The notes below the pieces were generated by a model. It was not told the origin of the DNA and searched no databases. It was given only the letters and a program-made list of their open reading frames with translations. Shown piece after piece: positions 58,847 to 64,000 of a DNA stretch of 64,000 bases; within the stretch, counting starts at the first letter, position 1; each line of letters begins with the position of its first letter. The DNA is taken from contig CAVRAP010000010.1 in the NCBI GenBank assembly GCA_963718995.1, positions 62,001 through 126,000 on the forward strand, given 5' to 3'. Both the position numbers and the translations under genes were made by a program. Origin of the DNA: UBA4744 sp963718995 (GTDB lineage Bacteria > Actinomycetota > Acidimicrobiia > Spongiisociales > UBA4744).

Positions 58847-61324
58847 GTGTTTGAACGGTTTACAGATCGAGCACGCAGAGTCGTGGTTCTCGCCCAGGAA
58901 GAAGCGCGCCTTCTCAATCACAATTACATCGGAACCGAACACATCCTCCTGGGTCTGATCCATGAGGGAGAAGGGGTGGCTGCCCGGGCCCTCGAGTCTC
59001 TCGGAATCAGCCTCGATTCGGTCCGCACGCAGGTCGTCGAAATCATCGGCCAGGGACAACAGTCACCCAGCGGGCACATCCCGTTCACGCCTCGTGCTAA
59101 GAAAGTTCTCGAACTGAGTCTTCGAGAAGCCCTGCAACTCGGCCACAATTACATCGGTACCGAGCACATTCTGCTTGGGCTCATTCGTGAAGGTGAAGGG
59201 GTTGCCGCCCAGGTACTGCAGAAGCTCGGCGCGGACCTTCCCAAGGTTCGACAGACGGTCATTCAATTGCTTTCGGGCGCACCGTCCGAGGAGCAGACGG
59301 CCGGCACGGGCGGGCGCGAGAGCGGTCCCTCCGGGTCGACGGTATTGGACCAGTTCGGCCGCAACCTCACGCAGATGGCTCGCGATCGCAAACTCGATCC
59401 GGTGATCGGTCGGCAACGCGAAATCGAACGGGTTATGCAGATCCTCTCTCGCCGGACCAAGAACAATCCGGTGTTGATTGGTGAGCCGGGGGTTGGCAAG
59501 ACGGCCATCGTCGAGGGCCTTGCCCAGCGAATCGTGGCCGGCGAGGTCCCCGAGACGCTTGAAGGCAAGCAGGTCTACACCCTCGACTTGGGAGCGCTGG
59601 TAGCCGGATCGCGCTATCGAGGCGACTTCGAAGAGCGCCTCAAGAAGGTGCTCAAAGAAATCCGCACTCGCGGCGACATCCTGCTCTTCATCGACGAGAT
59701 TCACACCCTGGTCGGAGCCGGGGCCGCCGAGGGTGCGATCGACGCAGCCAGCATCCTCAAGCCGATGTTGGCGCGCGGCGAGCTGCAGACGATTGGTGCA
59801 ACCACGCTCGAGGAATACAGGAAGTACCTCGAAAAGGATTCCGCCCTGGAGCGACGATTCCAACCGGTCCAGGTTGATGAGCCGACCGTCGCCGACACGA
59901 TTCAGATCCTCGACGGGTTGAAAGACCGCTATGAGGCCCACCACAACGTCCGGTTCACCCAGGGCGCTTTGGTCAGCGCCGCCAATCTGGCCGACCGGTA
60001 CATCTCGGACCGGCATCTCCCCGACAAGGCCATCGACCTCATCGACGAGGCCGGCAGCCGGATGCGCATCAACCGCACCGGGGCAACGCCCGAGCTGAAG
60101 GAACTCGACGAGAAGTTGACCGGCGTTCGCACCCAGAAGACCGAAGCAGTCCAATCCCAGCAATTCGAGCGTGCCGCTCAGTTGCGGGACCAGGAGCGGT
60201 TGCTCATCGCCGATCGAGCCGAACGAGAGCGCGAGCAGAAAGCCGCCGGCATCACCAACGACTGGGTCATCGACGAAGAAGAGATCGCCGAGGTCCTCGC
60301 CCTCTGGACGGGCATTCCCGTGCATCGTTTGACGGAAGAAGAGACCGCCCGTCTCGTGAACATGGAAGCCGAGCTGCACAAACGCATCGTCGGTCAGCAC
60401 GACGCCATCGTGGCCGTTTCCAAAGCGATTCGCCGCACACGAGCCGGGTTGAAAGACCCGAAGCGTCCCTCGGGTTCGTTCATATTCCTGGGCCCCTCGG
60501 GAGTCGGGAAGACTGAGACCGCCAAGACGTTGGCCGAGTTCCTGTTCGGTGACGAAAACGCGTTGATTCAGCTCGACATGTCCGAGTATATGGAGAAGCA
60601 CACGGTCAGCCGGCTGGTTGGCTCCCCGCCCGGTTATGTCGGATACGACGAGGGTGGGCAGCTGACCGAAGCCGTGCGACGCAAGCCGTTCTCCGTTGTC
60701 TTGTTCGATGAGATCGAGAAAGCCCACCCGGACGTCTTCAACACGCTCCTGCAAATCCTCGAAGACGGGCGCCTCACCGATGCGCAAGGGCGCCAGGTCG
60801 ACTTCAAGAACACCGTCATCATCATGACGTCGAACCTCGGGACCGCCGATCTCCGCAAGAAGACGGTTGGATTCGTGGCCGAGGGCGAAGACGTGAGCTA
60901 CGAAGCCATGAAGTCGAAGGTGACCGACCAGCTCAAGAAGCACTTCCGACCGGAATTCCTCAATCGCATCGACGAGGTCATCGTCTTCCACGAGCTCACC
61001 CTCGATGAGGTCAAGGAGATCGTCGATCTGATGCTGGTGCGGGTCCACGAGCAGCTCAAATCGCAAAGCTTGTCGCTGGCTCTATCGGACTCGGCGAAAG
61101 TGCATCTGGCCGAGAAGGGCTACGACCCCGAACTCGGGGCGCGCCCCTTGCGGCGGGCCATCCAGCGCATGCTGGAAGACCCCTTGTCCGAGCGGGTCCT
61201 GCTGGGTGACTTCAAGCCGGGCATCACGATCGTGGTCGACTTCGACGCCGAGACCGGAGAGCTGGATTTCGAAGAGGTCGAAGCGCCCGACCAACCGCCG
61301 GTCGAGATGGCGGAAAGCGAATAG
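58847..61324 (+). CDS. clpC: ATP-dependent Clp protease ATPase subunit
   Basis: An 825-residue Hsp100 unfoldase that feeds ClpP. Two N-terminal Clp repeats each hold 'HNYIGTEHILLGLI'. AAA-1 has Walker A GEPGVGKTA, and the middle coiled domain carries a UVR-like 'FERAAQLRDQER'. AAA-2 has Walker A GPSGVGKTET and 'VVLFDEIEKAHPDVFN', followed by 'YDPELGARPLRRAIQRMLEDPLSE'. The M-domain with the UVR motif makes it ClpC rather than ClpB. TTAGGAGG nine bases before the GTG at 58847 supports the start. Confidence 0.97.
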   Translation: MFERFTDRARRVVVLAQEEARLLNHNYIGTEHILLGLIHEGEGVAARALESLGISLDSVRTQVVEIIGQGQQSPSGHIPFTPRAKKVLELSLREALQLGHNYIGTEHILLGLIREGEGVAAQVLQKLGADLPKVRQTVIQLLSGAPSEEQTAGTGGRESGPSGSTVLDQFGRNLTQMARDRKLDPVIGRQREIERVMQILSRRTKNNPVLIGEPGVGKTAIVEGLAQRIVAGEVPETLEGKQVYTLDLGALVAGSRYRGDFEERLKKVLKEIRTRGDILLFIDEIHTLVGAGAAEGAIDAASILKPMLARGELQTIGATTLEEYRKYLEKDSALERRFQPVQVDEPTVADTIQILDGLKDRYEAHHNVRFTQGALVSAANLADRYISDRHLPDKAIDLIDEAGSRMRINRTGATPELKELDEKLTGVRTQKTEAVQSQQFERAAQLRDQERLLIADRAEREREQKAAGITNDWVIDEEEIAEVLALWTGIPVHRLTEEETARLVNMEAELHKRIVGQHDAIVAVSKAIRRTRAGLKDPKRPSGSFIFLGPSGVGKTETAKTLAEFLFGDENALIQLDMSEYMEKHTVSRLVGSPPGYVGYDEGGQLTEAVRRKPFSVVLFDEIEKAHPDVFNTLLQILEDGRLTDAQGRQVDFKNTVIIMTSNLGTADLRKKTVGFVAEGEDVSYEAMKSKVTDQLKKHFRPEFLNRIDEVIVFHELTLDEVKEIVDLMLVRVHEQLKSQSLSLALSDSAKVHLAEKGYDPELGARPLRRAIQRMLEDPLSERVLLGDFKPGITIVVDFDAETGELDFEEVEAPDQPPVEMAESE

Positions 61325-61352
61325 GCGAAGCGCAGCTTCGAAGTTGTCAGTC

Positions 61353-61375
61353 GGGCGGCCCCTCGGGGCTCGCCC
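61353..61375 (+). terminator. GC-rich hairpin downstream of clpC
   Basis: GGGC (61353-61356) and GCCCC (61358-61362) face GGGGC (61365-61369) and GCCC (61372-61375), giving a bulged GC-rich stem 29 bases after the clpC stop. A smaller stem, CGAAGC/GCTTCG, lies at 61326-61340. There is no clear T-run, so termination is inferred. A heptamer repeat block starts at the stem's foot. Confidence 0.45.
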
Positions 61376-61395
61376 TTCCAGTTTCCAGTTTCCAG
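61375..61395. repeat. tandem heptamer TTTCCAG (three copies, first imperfect)
   Basis: CTTCCAG followed by two perfect TTTCCAG units, in the 140-base gap between the clpC stop and the convergent queuosine-salvage gene. The unit is the same as that at 53391-53415, about 8 kb away. Confidence 0.8.
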
Positions 61396-61464
61396 ACGAG
61401 TCCTTTTGGGCCTCGGCGGAGGGGGTTGGTTCCCACCAAGCCGCTCGCTGTCTGATGATTTCGT

Positions 61465-62421
61465 TCAGTACGCCATCGTTATCGTTCGGTGGTGCTCGCC
61501 CATAGTTCCGGCTTGAGGGCCGAGGACGGCCTGGTGCCAGAGGAAGTAGTCGAGGGCCGGGGTCATGACGGAGTTGCCCAGGTTGTGGAGTGCTTCGGTC
61601 AGCTTCTGGCCGGCATAGACGGTCGCCCAGCGGATGGCCAGCTCCCAGTTGCCGCCGGCCGGGATCAGGTGGCGAGCGTCAACGGCTTTGGCCAACTCGG
61701 GCTCGTAGTGGATGACTCCGTAGTGGCGGAGCACCATGGGGAGCATGTAGTCGGGGTAAACGGGGAAGGTATCGATACCGGTGAACTCGATCTCGCTGCC
61801 GAGTGCCATCAGGGCGGCACTCAGGTGGGCGAGTTTGTTGAAAGCCAACACCCCCCGGTCCGAGGCCCACTCGTCCCGGTAGGGGGGAAAGGTCGATACG
61901 AGCCTCGCGACGACCGCCGGAGCGGAGAAGGCAGCGTCTTCCACGAGGTTGATGAAGTGGCCGTCCCAACGTTCGGCGAGGATGGTGCTGATCTGTTGCA
62001 GTACTCGACCCCGAGCGACGGTGAGCTGCAGCGCACCCGAGCCGGCGAAGAAGCGGACAGCGTCCTCGTCTTCCCAATCGGCAAATATCGATGTGTTCAA
62101 ACCACGCTCATCGACCGGCACACCCCGGTCGAAACATGCAAAGAGAGCGGGGGCATCGAGGAGCTTCTGTCCGTGAAACTCCGTTGACCACATCTCATCG
62201 CCCTCCGGCGGCCAGAGGCAGGCGAGTACCGATACGGCGAGACCGGAGAAGTCAAACCATCGCGCCGGAGTCCGAACGGTCGGTAGTCCTGGATAGTCCC
62301 AGACCGGCAGAGGAAAGCCCTGCGTTCGCCAGGAGGAAGCCATCCGGTTGACTGCTTCAGTATCAACCCGGACACCCCAATCGGGGGGCGGGGCTTCATT
62401 TCGAATATCTACATGGTGCAT
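61465..62421 (-). CDS. queuosine salvage protein (DUF2419/Qng1 family)
   Basis: A 318-residue protein of the family that hydrolyses queuosine-5'-monophosphate to the base queuine. Recognisable segments are 'FDFSGLAVSVLACLWPPEGDEMWSTEFHG', 'LVSTFPPYRDEWASDRGVLAFNKLAHLSAALMALG', 'FTGIDTFPVYPDYMLPMVLRHYGVI', 'AVDARHLIPAGGNWELAIRWATVYA' and the C-terminal 'TPALDYFLWHQAV'. The family is common in eukaryotes and patchy in bacteria. ATG at 62421 was chosen because GATAAT lies six bases upstream, as for a leaderless message; a GTG at 62466 is in frame. It is divergent from a nucleoside-type ABC binding protein. Confidence 0.85.
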   Translation of the reverse strand: MHHVDIRNEAPPPDWGVRVDTEAVNRMASSWRTQGFPLPVWDYPGLPTVRTPARWFDFSGLAVSVLACLWPPEGDEMWSTEFHGQKLLDAPALFACFDRGVPVDERGLNTSIFADWEDEDAVRFFAGSGALQLTVARGRVLQQISTILAERWDGHFINLVEDAAFSAPAVVARLVSTFPPYRDEWASDRGVLAFNKLAHLSAALMALGSEIEFTGIDTFPVYPDYMLPMVLRHYGVIHYEPELAKAVDARHLIPAGGNWELAIRWATVYAGQKLTEALHNLGNSVMTPALDYFLWHQAVLGPQAGTMGEHHRTITMAY

Positions 62422-62427
62422 AGGGCC

Positions 62428-62433
62428 ATTATC
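62428..62433 (-). promoter_or_regulatory. -10 element of a probable leaderless transcript
   Basis: On the minus strand GATAAT is followed by six bases and then the ATG of the queuosine-salvage gene, with no ribosome site between. This is the spacing of leaderless actinobacterial mRNAs. No good -35 is visible. Confidence 0.4.
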
Positions 62434-62553
62434 CACGCCGAAAGGCGACCGGTTGCGGTTGATCACAGCTGGGAAGGATCAGGCAGCGCTACTACACTTC
62501 AAGGAGCGGGAGAAAGAACCCCGCTGGAGAATCCACTAGGAGGCTATCCAACC

Positions 62554-63678
62554 ATGAAAAGTAAGAATTTGGTCGCGCTCATCGCATTGTTTGCGGTGTT
62601 TGCACTGGTTGCTGCCGCGTGCGGCGACAGCGCGACCACAACGACAGCTGACGGGGAAACGACGACCACCGCCGCGGTGATGGACAACGCCGTCAAGGCT
62701 TGCCTGGTCACGGACCTGGCGGGAGTCGACGACCGCAGCTTCAACGCCAGCGCCTGGCAGGGAGTCCAGGACGCAATGGCAGCCGGGTATGCGACGGCAG
62801 ACTCGTTCTACCTGGAGTCAACGGATGCAGCGGACTGGCAACCGAATATCGACCAGTTCATTTCCCAGGGTTGCGAGCATATCGTTACCGTCGGTTTCGC
62901 CCTGGGCGAAGTCACGGCGATCAATGCAGCAGCCAATCCAGACATCATCTGGACGATGGTCGACAATGTCCTGACCGACGAGACCTTTGCGCCTTTGGCC
63001 CTCGCCAACGTGCGTGAGCTGGTCTACCAGACCGACCAGGCTGCGTTTGCGGCCGGTTACCTTGCGGCGGGCGTATCGACGACGAAAGTGTTGTGCACCT
63101 ACGGAGGTGGCAACTTCCCAACTGTGTCCATCTTCATGGATGGGTTCACTCGTGGCGCGGCCTACTACAACGAGGTCAAAGGCACGGATGTCACAGTCCT
63201 CGGCTGGGACGTCGATGCAGCGGACGGGCAGTTCACCGGTAGCTTCACCGATATGGGACTGGCTCGCCAAACGGCTGAGTCCCAGTTCCAGGAAGGCTGC
63301 GACGTGAGCATCCCGGTCGGTGGTGCCATCAACCTGCCTGCCGGCGATGCCATCAACGACCTGGGCCTCGATGCCGCTCTGGTCGGCGTCGATGCCGATG
63401 CGTACTTCGCGATGGATGCGCAGTACCAGGGTGTTTGGCTGACAACGGTCGAGAAGGCCATTGCGCCGTTTGTTGGTCTGGCCATCCAGGAGCAAGTCGA
63501 AGACACCTGGACCGCAGGCGCCTTTGTCGGCGACCTCAGCAACAACGGAGTCGGGCTGTCGGACTACCACGACTGGGACTCCAAGGTGTCCGATGAGCTG
63601 AAGGCAGAAGTCGAGCAATTGCTCGAAGACATCAAGAGTGGCGCGGTCAAGGCCGACTACACACCGGTCGGCTACTAG
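62554..63678 (+). CDS. BMP-family (basic membrane protein/PnrA-like) substrate-binding lipoprotein
   Basis: A 374-residue extracytoplasmic binding protein. The lipobox ends in 'LVAAACGDS' (Cys at about residue 23), then comes a threonine-rich linker (ATTTTADGETTTTAAV) and the BMP fold: 'KACLVTDLAGVDDRSFNASAWQGVQDA', 'FISQGCEHIVTVGFALGEV', 'YQTDQAAFAAGYLAAGVS', 'GDAINDLGLDAALVGVDADAYFAM'. Characterised BMP proteins (PnrA, BmpA) bind purine and other nucleosides. TAGGAGG at 62537-62543 precedes the ATG at 62554. A strong terminator follows, then the ATPase gene of the same transporter class, so the highly expressed binding protein is followed by attenuated transporter genes. Confidence 0.93.
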   Translation: MKSKNLVALIALFAVFALVAAACGDSATTTTADGETTTTAAVMDNAVKACLVTDLAGVDDRSFNASAWQGVQDAMAAGYATADSFYLESTDAADWQPNIDQFISQGCEHIVTVGFALGEVTAINAAANPDIIWTMVDNVLTDETFAPLALANVRELVYQTDQAAFAAGYLAAGVSTTKVLCTYGGGNFPTVSIFMDGFTRGAAYYNEVKGTDVTVLGWDVDAADGQFTGSFTDMGLARQTAESQFQEGCDVSIPVGGAINLPAGDAINDLGLDAALVGVDADAYFAMDAQYQGVWLTTVEKAIAPFVGLAIQEQVEDTWTAGAFVGDLSNNGVGLSDYHDWDSKVSDELKAEVEQLLEDIKSGAVKADYTPVGY

Positions 63679-63699
63679 CCCAAGCCGGAAACAAGCGAC

Positions 63700-63729
63700 G
63701 AAGCGGGACCCCATCCGGGGTCCCGCTTC
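63700..63729 (+). terminator. strong stem-loop terminator/attenuator
   Basis: A perfect 13-base stem: the arm at 63700-63712 (core AAGCGGGACCCC) pairs with that at 63717-63729 (core GGGGTCCCGCTT) around the 4-base loop ATCC, with TTGTTG after it. It lies 22 bases after the binding-protein stop and 63 bases before the ATPase start, so it would lower transcription of the downstream transporter genes relative to the binding protein. Confidence 0.85.
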
Positions 63730-63791
63730 TTGTTGGGCGGGTGGCCTTCGGCGTTGTAGGGTAGGGAGGTGCGCCGCTGCCGGAGGGACGG

Positions 63792-64000
63792 TTGAAACTC
63801 GAACTGAGAGGTATCACCAAGCAGTTTCCCGGAGTGCTCGCCAACGACGATGTGCATCTCACCATCGGCGAGGGCGAGATTGTGGCATTACTTGGCGAAA
63901 ACGGCGCCGGCAAGAGCACCCTGATGAATATCCTGTACGGGTTGTACACCCCCACATCGGGTGAGGTGCTCATCGATGACAAACCCATCGTGCTGCACTC
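63792..64000 (+). CDS. ABC transporter ATP-binding protein, nucleoside/sugar type (partial)
   Basis: The first 69 codons only; the gene runs off the right edge. Starting from TTG at 63792, four bases after GGAGGG, it reads KLELRGITKQFPGVLAND, then the Walker A GENGAGKST and LMNILYGLYTPTSGEVLID. This is the start of the double-ATPase RbsA/MglA-like subunits (YufO/NupO type) that pair with BMP binding proteins. Permease genes are expected just beyond the window. Confidence 0.85.
   Translation, partial: MKLELRGITKQFPGVLANDDVHLTIGEGEIVALLGENGAGKSTLMNILYGLYTPTSGEVLIDDKPIVLH

Noticed and set aside
59063..61066. A 667-codon open frame antisense to clpC
   Set aside because: It mirrors ClpC codon bias, carries no family motif and has no promoter or ribosome site; clpC itself is complete.
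1..64000. Prophage, integrative element, insertion sequence or rRNA operon
   Set aside because: No integrase, transposase, phage structural gene, flanking tRNA duplication or rRNA sequence was found; the genes are ordinary chromosomal ones.

Overview
The window is a gene-dense stretch of a high-GC actinobacterial chromosome. Several features point to Actinobacteria: a SigR/RsrA-type redox sigma and anti-sigma pair, a DUF2342 'F420-associated' metalloprotease followed by tilS-hpt-ftsH-folE-folP-folB-folK, a mycobacterial-type Tad pilus locus next to a SerB-like HAD phosphatase, frequent GTG/TTG starts and many 4-base stop/start overlaps. A member of the class Acidimicrobiia or a near relative is my inference; no rRNA or other phylogenetic marker was checked. 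There is no phage, transposase, CRISPR array or rRNA, and no gap between genes exceeds about 300 bases.

Layout. 1-6.8 kb: small metabolic and regulatory genes (haem-binding protein, kynureninase-like PLP enzyme, SixA-type phosphatase, LOG-like protein, LiaF-like membrane protein), then a frame-disrupted ABC exporter. 6.9-14.5 kb: histidine degradation (hutH, then hutU-hutI) interrupted by galK, a galT remnant and a glpD carrying two compensating single-base indels. 14.5-23 kb: recQ, an EamA transporter, a glycerophosphodiesterase, a low-GC HTH-CBS regulator with repeated operator-like sites, leuC-leuD, half of an MFS transporter and a GNAT. 23-28 kb: HAD phosphatase plus a tight tad operon (Walker-less TadZ/SSD-like protein, TadA, TadB, TadC, Flp, two TadE/G-like minor pilins). 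28-32.8 kb: Xre/MbcA-type antitoxin plus RES toxin, an MrfA-like helicase and a lipidated LytR-CpsA-Psr protein. 32.8-43.5 kb: a frame-disrupted CPA2 antiporter, H+/Na+ pyrophosphatase, a two-domain histidine phosphatase, topA, an MFS exporter, tmk-holB and tRNA-Thr(CGT). 43.8-57.5 kb: sigR-rsrA, a metalloprotease, tilS-hpt, ftsH, folate synthesis with an in-frame FolK/isoprenylcysteine-methyltransferase-like fusion, the pantothenate/CoA genes (DUF2520, panC, coaX) and lysS. 57.6-64 kb: polyprenyl diphosphate synthase, clpC, and a queuosine-salvage (DUF2419/Qng1) gene divergent from a BMP-family nucleoside-type ABC transporter that runs off the end.

Points most worth attention: (i) the pairing of a queuosine-5'-phosphate glycosidase homologue with a BMP-type nucleoside importer; (ii) a FolK-ICMT fusion; (iii) families of 7-base tandem repeats sitting on or beside stop codons at five places, resembling the heptameric STRR repeats known from cyanobacteria; (iv) several genes broken only by single-base indels whose composite reading frames are otherwise full length, which could be assembly error or recent decay; (v) a phosphatase-like protein without catalytic residues inside the folate operon; (vi) a low-GC HTH-CBS regulator with repeated sites over its own promoter.
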